Shown: positions 35,961 to 45,824, counted from the stretch's first letter. The stretch: 64,000 bases of DNA from an uncultured Lachnospiraceae bacterium (GCA_945913255.1 CAMEDC010000002.1:62001-126000); one strand, 5' to 3'. Numbers and translations are program-made. The notes: generated from the sequence alone by a model not told the origin.

Positions 35961-36722
35961 CTACTTTCCCATTGCCTTTCTTCTCTCAAAGAAATCATCT
36001 ACAGACTTAATAATGTCCTCCGGCGGCATCGTCTTCAACAGATAACCCTCCGGCTTCAGGCTCATAACCTGCATGACACTCTCTCTGTCTCCTTTGCTGG
36101 TCAGGAAGATAACTGGAATATCCGCAAATTCCATCTCACTGCGAATCATGCCCAGCACCTGTTTTCCGTCCACTATGGGCATCTCATAATCCAGAAGAAC
36201 CAGATCCGGACGGTTTGTGGACAGATACTTGATTGCCATAGCCCCGGAATTCGCCAGAATCACCTGATACTTATCCTCCAGCCACCCCTTTACATTCCGC
36301 AACATGGCACCGGAATCATCCACCACAAGAATTTTCTTCTTCGTATGTTTTCCGCAGGTCTTTAAATAAGAATCAATTTCCTCCGCTACTTCACCCACAT
36401 TGATGGGACGCAGGAATTCCTTCTGTACAAGGTGCTTGGGCAAAACGCCGTAAATTGTCTGAATCTCCTGGGTATCACCGGTAATAAATACCGGCAGATC
36501 ATGCTCCACCGCCGTATCCTTCAGATAAATCAGCCCCTGCTGCATCTGCGCAAGTTCTTCATCGGCAAAAATGTAGATTGCATCCGCATCTTTCATCACT
36601 TTGCTCAGTTCATCTGTCTTTGCGGGAGCAATCTTCACCTCATATTCTGCTTCTTCCAACTTTTTTTTCAGTGCTGACAACAGGTATCCCTGTGCTTCCG
36701 ATACAATCAATAATTTGTTCAT
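35961..36722 (-). CDS. Double-receiver response regulator without output domain
   Basis: A 253-aa protein of two CheY-like receivers. The first (1-120) lacks the acidic pocket and phospho-Asp, so it is a pseudo-receiver. The second (about 130-253) is complete: ILVVDDSGAML, phospho-Asp in LVLLDYEMPIVDG, LTSKGDRES and the Lys near GYLLKTMPPEDI. There is no DNA-binding or enzymatic domain. It is third in the FIST-MCP-receiver unit, separated from the MCP gene by a terminator-like hairpin. No CheA kinase is present in the window. Confidence 0.88.
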   Translation of the reverse strand: MNKLLIVSEAQGYLLSALKKKLEEAEYEVKIAPAKTDELSKVMKDADAIYIFADEELAQMQQGLIYLKDTAVEHDLPVFITGDTQEIQTIYGVLPKHLVQKEFLRPINVGEVAEEIDSYLKTCGKHTKKKILVVDDSGAMLRNVKGWLEDKYQVILANSGAMAIKYLSTNRPDLVLLDYEMPIVDGKQVLGMIRSEMEFADIPVIFLTSKGDRESVMQVMSLKPEGYLLKTMPPEDIIKSVDDFFERRKAMGK

Positions 36723-36771
36723 TTGACCGCACCCCCATCATTTGTATTCCTAATACTGTTTATTTTACACA

Positions 36772-36802
36772 CAAAAGAGAGATTCCGCAAGTGGAATCCC
36801 CC
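36772..36802 (-). terminator. Terminator-like hairpin after the MCP gene (copy 1 of a pair)
   Basis: GGGATTCC-ACTTGC-GGAATCTC with CTTTTGTGTGTAAAAT behind it on the minus strand. It is nearly the same as the hairpin at 38971-38999. Read-through would be needed to reach the receiver gene from the upstream promoter. Confidence 0.65.
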
Positions 36803-36809
36803 TTTATCA

Positions 36810-37751
36810 CTACATCTCATCAACAATGGGCTTAATCTGGGAAAGCATATTGTCCATATCTTCAAACATGGAGCTTTTTGTAGTACCCAGCCGATTGGCT
36901 CTGGCAATGTGTTCCAGCACCTTCTGATACTGTCCTTCCGTCTCCTCAAAATGACTGTTTACTTCCTGTAAATCTCCATCGGAAGTCTTGATGGCATCTT
37001 CAATCTGACGCTGCACATCTTCCGCTCCGCCTGCTGCCTCCATAATCTTGTCAAACATCTCATAAGTGCCATCAACTTTATCCATACTCTGAACAAGTGC
37101 TTCTTTGGACATAGCAATACTGTCGTTCAGTTTTCCCGTGCCCTCCTCCACATCAGTGATACTCAAATCTACTGTATTCACAAGGTTCTTGATTTCATTG
37201 GCAAGGTTCTTTACCTGTACTGCAACCACAGCAAACCCTTTTCCCTGCTCTCCTGCACGGGCTGCTTCAATGGAAGCATTCAGTGCAAGCATATTGGTCT
37301 GGTTGGCAATGGAAATAATCTGCTTCATGCACTCTTTGATTTTCTGTACGGATTCCTGGAATTCCGTAAAAGTTTCCTGTATTTCTGTAAAGTGATCCTG
37401 CACCTGTCCGGAGCTTTCCCGCAGGCTTCCCACCTGTTGCTGTGCCTGTTCTACGGAAGCCACAATATTTTTCTCCACCTCCGCAAACTGACCGGAAATC
37501 TCCCCCACCGATGCAAAGCGGTCATGAAAGGATTCCAGTTTTTCTCGGAGTATCGTATCCTCCGCCAACACTTCGTCGAAAGCAAGCTGCACCTCTCTCA
37601 GTTCCTGTAAAGATTCCACTTCCTTCAATACCAGCTGCTTCTGATAGTCCTTCAGGCTATCCGCCACATGAACCACCGGATATAAATTTATCTTTTCTGT
37701 AGATGCTGCTTCCATCTGCTCTTGATTTGTTTTCTTTTGAAATAAAGCCAT
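36810..37751 (-). CDS. Soluble methyl-accepting chemotaxis-type signal transducer
   Basis: A 313-aa protein with no membrane segment. The C-terminal part has the MCP hairpin tip region ([25 protein letters not shown], then [18 protein letters not shown]), preceded by coiled-coil. The N-terminus (about 70 aa) has no recognisable sensor domain. ATG 37751 follows GGAGGAGAAAGGA. It begins 22 bp after the FIST gene stop, so it probably takes its input from that partner. Confidence 0.88.
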   Translation of the reverse strand: MALFQKKTNQEQMEAASTEKINLYPVVHVADSLKDYQKQLVLKEVESLQELREVQLAFDEVLAEDTILREKLESFHDRFASVGEISGQFAEVEKNIVASVEQAQQQVGSLRESSGQVQDHFTEIQETFTEFQESVQKIKECMKQIISIANQTNMLALNASIEAARAGEQGKGFAVVAVQVKNLANEIKNLVNTVDLSITDVEEGTGKLNDSIAMSKEALVQSMDKVDGTYEMFDKIMEAAGGAEDVQRQIEDAIKTSDGDLQEVNSHFEETEGQYQKVLEHIARANRLGTTKSSMFEDMDNMLSQIKPIVDEM

Positions 37752-37772
37752 TCCTTTCTCCTCCTTCACAGT

Positions 37773-38864
37773 CTACTCAAACACGACACAAGTCATGGAC
37801 TGGTTCACAAATTGATTGTTGCAATGTTCTCCGTAACCAATCAATCCTGCATGATTTCCAACCACACTCATGGAATCCAAATATTCCTGCATAGTATGAT
37901 TCTGTGTAAAAAGAAGGTACCGGAACAGACAATTTACTGAGAAAATACCGGAAATATGAGAAAAATCCTGTTTCATACTCTGTATGGTTTCTTCTACAAT
38001 CTTCTGATAATCCTTTAATTCCAAAATAGTCAGCACATCAGAGTCATTCACCTGTCTGTAGCAGGCAAGCCCGTTTCCTACTACTTCCTTAATGGAAATG
38101 ATACACACATCATCTCCTTTTACCTTCCCGATAGGATTTTTAAAGGTCTGAGAGGTGATATCACTTTCTTTAATATGTAAGATATCTTCATAAACCTGCT
38201 TGGCCGGCTTACCGTTGAGTTCTCCAATGTAGTATTTGCTTCTGTCCGTTTTTGACGCAATTAAACGATAATCAGCAAGAGGTCTGTACATATTTTCCTT
38301 ATATACCTTGACTTTTCCACCCTGATTTTTCACCAGTGCATAGGCAACCGCATCGTTGTATATTTTGCCGTTTGCAGATATCTTTCCGGCATCCCCGGTT
38401 CCGCCCATCAACTGTATGCGTGCTTTTCCCAGTACACTAAACATGGTTGTCAGCACACAGGCATCGTTTCCGGCACAGAAATCGATACACACCGTATCCC
38501 GTTCGGAAGCGCCTACCTTTTTCACGTCCTTCTCCAAACGTTCAATGTATTTTACCGGCATGACAGATACCTGTTCCAATACATTGGCTACTGCCGTAAC
38601 CCCGGCAAAGGCCACAACACCTACACCTTTCTCCACAACTTTGGTATCATAGGACATACCGATGCAACCGATGCTGGGAACACCCGGATAAAGCTGTTCC
38701 AATTCTGCCACATGCGCTTCAAACTGATCTGCATTGGACATCAAAAGAAGCATCTCCGGCTGTTGTAACCCCCTTACAGCTTCCTTTAAATTTCCTGACT
38801 GACTCTTTCCGAAAAATTGTTTCACGATTGTTTTTTTCCCCTTCCCTTGTGTATTTTGTTCCAA
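37773..38864 (-). CDS. FIST-domain sensory protein
   Basis: A 363-aa protein with the FIST N-terminal domain (SIGCIGMSYDTKVVEKGVGVVAF) and the FIST C-terminal domain (KPAKQVYEDILHI... then VGLIGYGEHCNN-type end). FIST domains bind small ligands, probably amino acids, in bacterial signalling proteins. No signal peptide is present. The start is TTG 38864 with GGTGAG ten nt upstream; there is no earlier usable ATG. It is first in the operon with its own promoter at 38899-38927, followed by the MCP. Confidence 0.88.
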   Translation of the reverse strand: MEQNTQGKGKKTIVKQFFGKSQSGNLKEAVRGLQQPEMLLLMSNADQFEAHVAELEQLYPGVPSIGCIGMSYDTKVVEKGVGVVAFAGVTAVANVLEQVSVMPVKYIERLEKDVKKVGASERDTVCIDFCAGNDACVLTTMFSVLGKARIQLMGGTGDAGKISANGKIYNDAVAYALVKNQGGKVKVYKENMYRPLADYRLIASKTDRSKYYIGELNGKPAKQVYEDILHIKESDITSQTFKNPIGKVKGDDVCIISIKEVVGNGLACYRQVNDSDVLTILELKDYQKIVEETIQSMKQDFSHISGIFSVNCLFRYLLFTQNHTMQEYLDSMSVVGNHAGLIGYGEHCNNQFVNQSMTCVVFE

Positions 38865-38898
38865 CCTATATTATCTCACCGCTCAGCTAATTATCATA

Positions 38899-38927
38899 AT
38901 TATATAACCAATTCACCAAATAATCAA
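38899..38927 (-). promoter_or_regulatory. Sigma-A promoter of the FIST-MCP unit
   Basis: TTGATT (38922-38927), 17-nt spacer, TATAAT (38899-38904), minus strand. Confidence 0.7.
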
Positions 38928-38970
38928 CTGAAATCAGACACTTTTCAGTTCAACATCAGGATTTTACACA

Positions 38971-38999
38971 CAAAAAGGAGATTCCAAGTGGAGTCTCCC
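38971..38999 (-). terminator. Terminator after thrH (copy 2 of a pair)
   Basis: GGAGACTCCACTTGGAATCTCC folds with matched GGAGA/TCTCC and TCC/GGA arms and is followed by TTTTTGTGTG on the minus strand. It is nearly identical to the hairpin at 36772-36802. Confidence 0.75.
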
Positions 39000-39053
39000 T
39001 TTGCATTTCTTCCATATGTTCGTGGTTGCATTTCCATGCTTAAATTGCCATGT

Positions 39054-39656
39054 CTAGTTCAGTTCTTTCTTAATTGCCGCCAACAGCTCCTCATAGTCTT
39101 CAAAAGCAGGAAGTTCGGGATTATCTGCCTTAATCTTATCCGTACTCTTGAACAGGAACCCTGCTTTACTGGCCTTTATCATACCAAGGTCATTGTAGCT
39201 GTCTCCACTTGCAATCGTTTCATACCCAATGGACTGCAACGCCTTGACCGTCGTCAGCTTAGAATTCTCAATTCTCATCTTAAATTCGGTTATCTCCCCG
39301 TTCTCTGCAACCTCCAGAGAGTTACAGAAAATGGTGGGCCAACCCAGTTTTTTCATAAGAGGTGTTGCAAACTGGGTAAAGGTGTCGCTGATAATAATCA
39401 CCTGGGTCAGGCTTCTCAGTTCGTCCAGAAACTCTTTTGCTCCGGGTATCGGGTCAATGGTAGCAATGGTGTCCTGAATCTCCTTTAAGCCAAGCCCGTG
39501 CTCTTTTAGAATGCCGATACGCCATCTCATCAATTTATCATAGTCCGGCTCATCCCTGGTGGTTCTCTTTAACTCCGGAATACCGCTCGCCTCGGCAAAG
39601 GCAATCCAGATTTCAGGTACAAGCACGCCTTCCAAATCCAAACAAACAATGTTCAT
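39054..39656 (-). CDS. thrH: ThrH-type phosphoserine/homoserine phosphotransferase (HAD family)
   Basis: A 200-aa HAD enzyme. The nucleophile motif is DLEGVLVPE (Asp7 and Glu9, as in ThrH, where a Glu replaces the second Asp of classic phosphatases), and the C-terminal motif IASGDSYNDLGMI supplies Mg2+ ligands. ThrH of Pseudomonas removes phosphate from phosphoserine and can pass it to homoserine. It stands alone between the FIST and amino acid operons; a role in serine/threonine synthesis is inferred. Confidence 0.9.
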   Translation of the reverse strand: MNIVCLDLEGVLVPEIWIAFAEASGIPELKRTTRDEPDYDKLMRWRIGILKEHGLGLKEIQDTIATIDPIPGAKEFLDELRSLTQVIIISDTFTQFATPLMKKLGWPTIFCNSLEVAENGEITEFKMRIENSKLTTVKALQSIGYETIASGDSYNDLGMIKASKAGFLFKSTDKIKADNPELPAFEDYEELLAAIKKELN

Positions 39657-39739
39657 CTTAGTTTCCTCCGATTGATTTCCTGTTGGTACTTTTTCGAATT
39701 ACACAGCTAAAGTATACACGAAATCAATCGTCCGGTCAA

Positions 39740-40891
39740 CTAGGATTCCCGTTCTTCCAGAGCCTGCTCCAAATCGGCAATCAGATCATTGCTGTTTTCA
39801 ATTCCCACGGAAAGGCGAAGAAGAGTATCGTCCACCCCAAGCTTCTTTCTGAGTTTCTCCGGCACCTCCCTGTGTGTCTGCTCCGCAGGAAAGGTAAGTA
39901 GACTTTCCACACCGCCCAGGCTCTCGGCAAAACGAATCAGCTTCACTTTTTTCAGCACTTCTTCCACCGTTTTCCGACTGTCCACACGGAAGGAAATCAT
40001 ACCGCCGTAGCCGCTGCACTGCCTGTCTATCAGTTCCTTGTCAGGCCTGTCCTCAAGCCCGATGTAATAAACCTCCCTCACTTTTGGCTGAGTCTTTAGC
40101 CACTCCGCGATTGCCAGCGCATTTTTCTGATGCTGTTCCATGCGGATGGCAAGTGTTTTAATCCCTCTCAGCACAAGCCAGCTGTCCATGGGAGAGAGAG
40201 AGGCACCGGTTGTCTTGTAAACGTATTTCAACCGCTCTCCCAATTCTGCATCCCTTGTCACGGTAAATCCCGCCAGCACATCATTGTGGCCTCCGAGATA
40301 TTTTGTCCCACTATGTACCACAATATCTGCTCCCAGATCAAGCGGCTGCTGAAAATAAGGTGACAGGAATGTATTATCCACAATCAGAACACAGTCATGT
40401 GCTTTTGCAATTTCCGCTGCCCCCCGGATATCCGTCACCTTCATCATGGGATTGGAAGGTGTCTCCAGAAAAATGGCTTTTGTATTCGGGCGAACCGCTG
40501 CCTCAAGTTTTTTTAAGTCCGTGGTATCAACGCTACTCACCTCCAGCCCGTTCTTTTTACCCAGGCTGTCCCAAAGTCTGAGCGTGCCGCCGTAAATATC
40601 GTCTGTGGCAATGATATGGTCACCCGATTCGAACAGGTCAAACACAGCAGTAATTGCCGCCATACCGGTAGAAAACGCCAGGGCTTCTTCTCCATGTTCC
40701 AGAAGTGCTACAGTTTTCTGCAGCTGGTCTCTTGTGGGATTTGCCACTCTTCCGTAGGCGTAACCTGTCGTCTCTCCCAAAGCCGGATGAGCATAGGTTG
40801 CTGACAGATAAATCGGATAGCTGACTGCGCCATAACAGTCAGTTCCGTCATTACTCCCCTGTACACAGGTGGTTTCTTTTGCATAAGCCAT
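39740..40891 (-). CDS. Cystathionine gamma-synthase / gamma-lyase family PLP enzyme
   Basis: A 383-aa Cys/Met-metabolism PLP enzyme. It has AYGRVANPTRDQLQ, FSTGMAAI, the PLP-Lys in VVHSGTKYLGGHND and the C-terminal LRLSVGIEN. ATG 40891 has GGGAGG nine nt upstream; the TTG extension is rejected. The family includes MetB, MetC-like lyases and methionine gamma-lyase, which sequence alone does not separate here. It ends an operon that begins with an amino acid ABC importer, so a role in processing an imported sulfur amino acid is likely. Confidence 0.88.
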   Translation of the reverse strand: MAYAKETTCVQGSNDGTDCYGAVSYPIYLSATYAHPALGETTGYAYGRVANPTRDQLQKTVALLEHGEEALAFSTGMAAITAVFDLFESGDHIIATDDIYGGTLRLWDSLGKKNGLEVSSVDTTDLKKLEAAVRPNTKAIFLETPSNPMMKVTDIRGAAEIAKAHDCVLIVDNTFLSPYFQQPLDLGADIVVHSGTKYLGGHNDVLAGFTVTRDAELGERLKYVYKTTGASLSPMDSWLVLRGIKTLAIRMEQHQKNALAIAEWLKTQPKVREVYYIGLEDRPDKELIDRQCSGYGGMISFRVDSRKTVEEVLKKVKLIRFAESLGGVESLLTFPAEQTHREVPEKLRKKLGVDDTLLRLSVGIENSNDLIADLEQALEERES

Positions 40892-40911
40892 TGTTTCAGT
40901 CCTCCCGCGAA

Positions 40912-41547
40912 TCAATTATTTATTCCGAAAATCCGAAAAACGCTGTCAATCACTGCCTTTGAAAGCCGTTTATGTCCCGTTTCATCCAGGTGCTCCATAT
41001 CCACCGGGCTGGGATCTGCGAAATCGGATGCTGCCAGGAAATCGATTTTCCACCTTTCGGCAAGTTGTTTATACGAAGTCTTTAATTCTTTGGAAACCGC
41101 TACCGACTTTCTGCCAAACTCCGGATCATATTCCTCTCTCCACACTTCTTCTCCCAGCTCAATCGGTGAAATCAGAAGAATTCTGCATTTTGGAGATGCC
41201 TGTCTGATTTCCTCCAGCAGCAACCGGATGCCATCACATATAATCTCGGGTTCTACATTATAAATCGTCTTACAGTCATTGGTTCCCAGCATGAGAATGA
41301 CCAGATCCAAAGGATATTGTGCTTCCAGAATAACCGGAAGCAGCGCTGCGCCGTTTCTACCCGTTCTGGAAATATCCTCAAAAACCGTCGTTCTGCCGCA
41401 CAGTCCCTCTTCAATAACCTGGAATTCTTCCCGGGGCAGTGCAGTCTGTAGACGTCCCGTCCAACGTATGCCGGGTCCGTACCGCTCGTTAGTACCGGCG
41501 ATCAGTCCCCAGGTGTTGGAATCACCATAACATAAAATCCGCTTCAT
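40912..41547 (-). CDS. SGNH/GDSL hydrolase (esterase)
   Basis: A 211-aa cytoplasmic hydrolase with block I CYGDSNTWG (Ser10 nucleophile), block III GTNDC and block V DMEHLDETGH with the catalytic Asp/His pair. It resembles arylesterase-type SGNH enzymes acting on small esters. ATG 41547 has AGGTG seven nt upstream. It is between the UroD-like gene and the PLP enzyme with very short gaps, so it is part of the operon. Substrate unknown. Confidence 0.85.
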   Translation of the reverse strand: MKRILCYGDSNTWGLIAGTNERYGPGIRWTGRLQTALPREEFQVIEEGLCGRTTVFEDISRTGRNGAALLPVILEAQYPLDLVILMLGTNDCKTIYNVEPEIICDGIRLLLEEIRQASPKCRILLISPIELGEEVWREEYDPEFGRKSVAVSKELKTSYKQLAERWKIDFLAASDFADPSPVDMEHLDETGHKRLSKAVIDSVFRIFGINN

Positions 41548-41563
41548 AATGTCACCTTTTCGT

Positions 41564-42613
41564 TTACAATGCTGTGCTGTCAACTGCCTTTCTTAAAAAG
41601 CCGATATTTTCTGCCGGAATATCCAACGGCAGGGAGCAGCCTGCACCGAAAATGATTCTCTTGTCCTCCACTTCCGAAAGCAATGTATGTAAACGTTCCT
41701 TTATCCGTTGTTCTACCACCTCTTTGGCACCATAAAAATCATGGAACTGATCTGTACCGCCCACCAGCACCTTATCCGTCAGACTTCTCAGCTTTGCTGC
41801 AGACGTCAGACGTTCTGGTCGTATTCCCTCAGAAACATTCTCCCAGTTGATTGACTGTACGGGGTATTTCACCAGTTTTTCAATATACAGATCTGCATTT
41901 CCATGCACATGCAGCATATTGAACCATGTCTTCTGATTGATATATTCCAGCAGCGGCTCATCATAAGCACGATGAAACTCTTCAAATTCCTCTTCCGTTA
42001 CTACCAGTGGAGAAGTATAAGATGTTGCAAAGAAGAATCCGTCCACCCCCGCTTCCACATAGGCATCCACAACACTCTTGTTCACTTCATTCAGGATTCC
42101 CAGTGCAGCATGTACTGCCTCCCTGTCATGTGTAATAAACTTCTTCACGGTTTCTTCTTTTCCAGCAGTCATGCCGCTCAACCAGGAATAAGCGGAAAAA
42201 AGAGTCGGGATCACCACCTTGGTGTTCTTGTAATGCTCCACAATCTTCCCCACAGCCTTCACATCCCTCTGCAGTACCGGGCTCTCTTTCACGGTGATTT
42301 TCTTCAGGTTCTTCAGGTCTTCCAATGTTTCAATGGGATATTTCTTCACTTCTGCCAGCTTTTTAATTCTCTGAAATTTCAAAGGTGGCTGCTGAAAGAA
42401 CTCAATATCAGCTCCGTACGCCTCTGTGATATAAAAAGCATTCAATTGCACCTTCACCAGATCCCAGTCATACTCATCATTAAACCGAATCATTGCCTCG
42501 GCAAAGGCTTCCGGATCCCGGTCTACTGCAGGTACATGCATCCAAGCAGAAGCAGCTGCCTTGTCAAAGGGTTTTCCGTTTAAAATTGCTTCGATTCTCT
42601 CTCTTCCGTTCAT
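41564..42613 (-). CDS. Uroporphyrinogen decarboxylase-family protein (MtaA/CmuA-like)
   Basis: A 349-aa TIM-barrel of the URO-D superfamily. It lacks heme-pathway neighbours, and its pattern (FSAYSWLSGMTAGKEET, NMLHVHGNADLYIEKL, IIFGAGCSLPLDIPAENI) matches the branch that includes MtaA/CmuA corrinoid methyltransferases. GAGCSLP near the C-terminus and His of HVHGN could be the zinc site of that branch. It lies 13 bp after the amino acid ABC ATPase. A methyl-transfer role on an imported S- or N-methyl compound is an inference. Confidence 0.75.
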   Translation of the reverse strand: MNGRERIEAILNGKPFDKAAASAWMHVPAVDRDPEAFAEAMIRFNDEYDWDLVKVQLNAFYITEAYGADIEFFQQPPLKFQRIKKLAEVKKYPIETLEDLKNLKKITVKESPVLQRDVKAVGKIVEHYKNTKVVIPTLFSAYSWLSGMTAGKEETVKKFITHDREAVHAALGILNEVNKSVVDAYVEAGVDGFFFATSYTSPLVVTEEEFEEFHRAYDEPLLEYINQKTWFNMLHVHGNADLYIEKLVKYPVQSINWENVSEGIRPERLTSAAKLRSLTDKVLVGGTDQFHDFYGAKEVVEQRIKERLHTLLSEVEDKRIIFGAGCSLPLDIPAENIGFLRKAVDSTAL

Positions 42614-42625
42614 TTTTCTTCTCCT

Positions 42626-43378
42626 TTATATTACATAATCTGAATCCGAAATAAATCTGCTCAGGAACTGGCGGGTCCTTTCCTCCTTCGGATGGGAAAA
42701 GATTTCCCGCGGTGTTCCCTCTTCCACCACTTCGCCACCGTCCATGAATACGACTCTGGTAGCCACATCCTGTGCAAAGGTCATCTCATGGGTCACGATT
42801 ATCATCGTACTTCCTTCTTTGGCCAGTTGTTTCATAATTGCCAGAATACCGCTCACCAGTTCAGGGTCAAGTGCAGAAGTCGGCTCATCAAACAGGATTA
42901 CTTCCGGCTGTACGGCAATGGCTCTCGCAATACCGACACGCTGCTGCTGTCCACCGGAAAGCTGGGAAGGATAATAGTCATACCTGTCAGAAAGCCCGAC
43001 TTTGTCCAGTGCCTCCTTCGCGATACGAACCGCCTCTGCCTTTGGAATTTTTCTGCCGATTATCAGTCCCTCCGTCACGTTTTCCAGCGCTGTCTTATTC
43101 TGAAAAAGGCAATAATTTTGAAAGACAAAACCCGTCTTCTTGCGAATCTGATGGATTTCCTTCTTACCCGCCTTCTCTGCATCCAACACAAGGTCTCCCA
43201 GTCTGATTTCGCCTTTGTCCGCTCTCTCCAGAAAAGTAATGGAACGAAGCAGTGTTGTCTTGCCCGAACCGCTGGGGCCGAGAATTACCACCACATCACC
43301 CTTTTCCACTTTCAGGTTCACACCCTTCAGCACCTCGTTTTTCTGGAATGATTTATGTATATTTTTCAACTCCAACAT
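42626..43378 (-). CDS. Polar amino acid ABC transporter, ATP-binding subunit
   Basis: A 250-aa ATPase of the GlnQ/HisP/TcyN class. Walker [13 protein letters not shown]-loop FQNYCLF, signature [14 protein letters not shown], Walker [13 protein letters not shown] and the H-loop IIVTHEM are all present. Start ATG 43378 follows GGGAGG. It overlaps the upstream permease stop region and is followed by the UroD-like gene. Forms an importer with the two permeases and the lipoprotein. Confidence 0.95.
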   Translation of the reverse strand: MLELKNIHKSFQKNEVLKGVNLKVEKGDVVVILGPSGSGKTTLLRSITFLERADKGEIRLGDLVLDAEKAGKKEIHQIRKKTGFVFQNYCLFQNKTALENVTEGLIIGRKIPKAEAVRIAKEALDKVGLSDRYDYYPSQLSGGQQQRVGIARAIAVQPEVILFDEPTSALDPELVSGILAIMKQLAKEGSTMIIVTHEMTFAQDVATRVVFMDGGEVVEEGTPREIFSHPKEERTRQFLSRFISDSDYVI

Positions 43379-43391
43379 TTTCTTTTCCTCC

Positions 43392-44102
43392 CTAGGCAAC
43401 CGCGACCCTTCTGTGTCTGGTCAGTCTCCGTTCCAGCAAATGGAACAAAATCTGTACAACTCCGCAAAGCAGAATATAAATTGCAAAAATATCCGCATAA
43501 GCTTCCAGATAATTATATCCGAAGGATGCCTGCGTCTTGGCGATAGCCGTTACATCTGCCACAGACATCATAAAAGCCAGTGATGTTCCTTTCAGCAGGT
43601 TTACAGTCGTGGTACAGATATTCGGCAGTGCCTTCTCAACTGCCTGCGGTACGATAATTCTCACATAAGCCCAGAAGGGTGAGAGTCCTACTGACAATGC
43701 CGCTTCCAGCTGTGTCTTGCTGACAGACAGAAGCGCTGACCGGAAAATCTCTGTGATGAGTGCCGTTGTATTGATGGTAAATACCACATAAGCATATACC
43801 ACCGGATTAATGTCAAAAACATTCACCTGCCAGCCCAGACTTTTCACAATCGAATTCAGCAGGCTTGGAACCATACTGTATACAATCAGAACCTGCAGCA
43901 CCATGGGAGTTCCCCGGATCAAGGATACATACCCTGCAACTACGGAAGAAAATATCCTGACCCTGTAGATTCTTGTCAGCGCCAGCAAGAAACCGATTAT
44001 CAGGCTGAAAAACAATGCCACTCCCGTGATTTTCAAAGTCACGGGAACACCGTCCAGGGCCAGGAAGAATGTTTCTTTCATAAATTCTGTATTCAAACTC
44101 AT
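43392..44102 (-). CDS. Polar amino acid ABC transporter permease (first)
   Basis: A 236-aa integral membrane protein of the HisMQ type with five hydrophobic helices and the EAA loop in the segment [26 protein letters not shown]. Its stop is 14 bp before the ATPase start. The family assignment is clear; substrate is decided by the binding protein. Confidence 0.93.
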   Translation of the reverse strand: MSLNTEFMKETFFLALDGVPVTLKITGVALFFSLIIGFLLALTRIYRVRIFSSVVAGYVSLIRGTPMVLQVLIVYSMVPSLLNSIVKSLGWQVNVFDINPVVYAYVVFTINTTALITEIFRSALLSVSKTQLEAALSVGLSPFWAYVRIIVPQAVEKALPNICTTTVNLLKGTSLAFMMSVADVTAIAKTQASFGYNYLEAYADIFAIYILLCGVVQILFHLLERRLTRHRRVAVA

Positions 44103-44126
44103 TTGTATGTCCTCCCGCTCTCCGGT

Positions 44127-44834
44127 TTAACCGGCAATTGTTTTACCACCTCTGGAAAGTCTCTTATCCATCTGTCCGAAAGAAATCTCAACTGCCTTTG
44201 TCAGCACCCAGTAAATCAGAAACAATGCCAGATAGGTTTCTAATGTATAGGCGCCGTAATTCAGGCTGATAATCATTTTACCCTTGCCCATCATATCAAT
44301 CAGTCCGATGGTATAAGCCAGTGCCCCTTCTTTCATCAATCCTGTGATAATGTTCGCCAGATTGGGCAGTGCATACCGAAATGCCTGCGGAAACGTGATT
44401 CTGAAAAATGCCTGTCTTTCAGTCAACCCCACGGTAAGCGCCGCCTCCGTCTGTCCTCCGTCAACCGCCTCATAGGCCGCTCTCATCACCTCTCCCATAT
44501 TGGCACCGAACAAAAGCGCAAAGGTCAGAATTACAAACACCGCCTTATTCCAAAAGCTGATGTCCACATGAAAGAGCATCTGAAATAACTGTGGCAATCC
44601 ATAATACACCAGAAAGAGAAGTACAATGGATGGGATACAGCGAAATACCGTTATATAGGCATTCGCAATATGTCTGGTTACTCCGTTTTTGATTTTTGCC
44701 TTTGCCACAAGAAAACCAACGATGGAAGCAAATACCATTGTTCCCAGAACAATCAGGAAAGTAACGCTTAAATATGGCAATACTTCCACAATGACCTTCG
44801 GTATAAATCCCAGATTAAATACTCTCGTTGCCAT
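44127..44834 (-). CDS. Polar amino acid ABC transporter permease (second)
   Basis: A 235-aa paralogue of the first permease with the same topology and an EAA loop in ALTVGLTERQAFFRITFPQAFRYALP. Two different permeases point to a heterodimer, as in the TcyLM cystine system of Bacillus. It lies 24 bp from the lipoprotein gene and 24 bp from the other permease. Confidence 0.93.
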   Translation of the reverse strand: MATRVFNLGFIPKVIVEVLPYLSVTFLIVLGTMVFASIVGFLVAKAKIKNGVTRHIANAYITVFRCIPSIVLLFLVYYGLPQLFQMLFHVDISFWNKAVFVILTFALLFGANMGEVMRAAYEAVDGGQTEAALTVGLTERQAFFRITFPQAFRYALPNLANIITGLMKEGALAYTIGLIDMMGKGKMIISLNYGAYTLETYLALFLIYWVLTKAVEISFGQMDKRLSRGGKTIAG

Positions 44835-44857
44835 ATGTACTCCACTCCTGTTTACCT

Positions 44858-45796
44858 TTACTTTTGTGCGCTCAACTCATCCAGATACTGATAGATATCC
44901 TCTCCGAAGAATTGAATCTCCAGATTGTATATGGTTCCATCATCCTTCAGCTGCTTAATTGCTTCATCATAAGCATCTGCCAGTTCCTGATTCTCTTTGT
45001 TAAACAAAGGGTAGGTTGCAATTGCTTTGTAAATAACCCAAGACAACTGATCGTTAAACTGATGATAAGCGCCGTTCTCATCTACGATATTGTTCTTATA
45101 ATAATGTCCGGTGTAGATATGTCCGTCATACCTTCCTTCCAACAGCCAGCTGATTGCTTCTGAAGTATCAAAGCTCTCCGCCGCCTGTAAATCGATAGGG
45201 TAATCAGGATTTTCTTCGTTCCACTGTGCTACGATGGAATACTGGGCATTGCTGGGAGCCAGAGGCACCAGCTTTCCGCTGAACTCGGAAAATGTCTTGA
45301 AATCTTTAATCTTATCGGCATTCTCTGAGCGGAACAGCAAGCCCACTGTTGTAGCTGCACTGTTTTCCTTAGGAATGATAAAGGTCTTTGCCCGTTCCTC
45401 TGTATACCATGCCGTCTTAAAACCGAAATCATATTTTCCTGTCTGGATGCCGGTCAGCAAATCCTCATCCGCGGTATCAATCAACTCCAGTTTGTATTGA
45501 GGGAGCAGTTCAAACGCCGCTTTAATCACTTCTGTCTCAAAGCCGGTCTGATTACCGTTCTCATCATTGTAGTTGTAGGGCGGTGAAACAAAAACTCTCG
45601 CTGCCTTTACGGTTGTTACCTCACCTTCTTCATCGGAAGTGCTCTGTGCAGCCTGATTGTCCTGCGTGCTCTGGTTTTCCTGTGATACCTGACTGCTCTG
45701 TGCCTGAGTAGCAGGTTCTGCGTTTCCGCATCCGGTTGCTAATGTTGCCAGTCCCAATACTGCTGCTGTCAAAACAGATAAATTTCTCTTTTTCAT
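44858..45796 (-). CDS. Polar amino acid ABC binding lipoprotein (cystine-type)
   Basis: A 312-aa lipoprotein with lipobox LATGC (Cys23) and a Gln/Ser-rich linker. The body (RVFVSPPYNYNDENGNQTGF) is an SBP_bac_3 fold. The presence of two permeases and one ATPase and the downstream Cys/Met PLP enzyme suggest cystine or another sulfur amino acid as ligand; this is inferred. ATG 45796 has AGGAGGATAATT upstream. Confidence 0.88.
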   Translation of the reverse strand: MKKRNLSVLTAAVLGLATLATGCGNAEPATQAQSSQVSQENQSTQDNQAAQSTSDEEGEVTTVKAARVFVSPPYNYNDENGNQTGFETEVIKAAFELLPQYKLELIDTADEDLLTGIQTGKYDFGFKTAWYTEERAKTFIIPKENSAATTVGLLFRSENADKIKDFKTFSEFSGKLVPLAPSNAQYSIVAQWNEENPDYPIDLQAAESFDTSEAISWLLEGRYDGHIYTGHYYKNNIVDENGAYHQFNDQLSWVIYKAIATYPLFNKENQELADAYDEAIKQLKDDGTIYNLEIQFFGEDIYQYLDELSAQK

Positions 45797-45824
45797 AATT
45801 ATCCTCCTCCATATCTATACTTTT

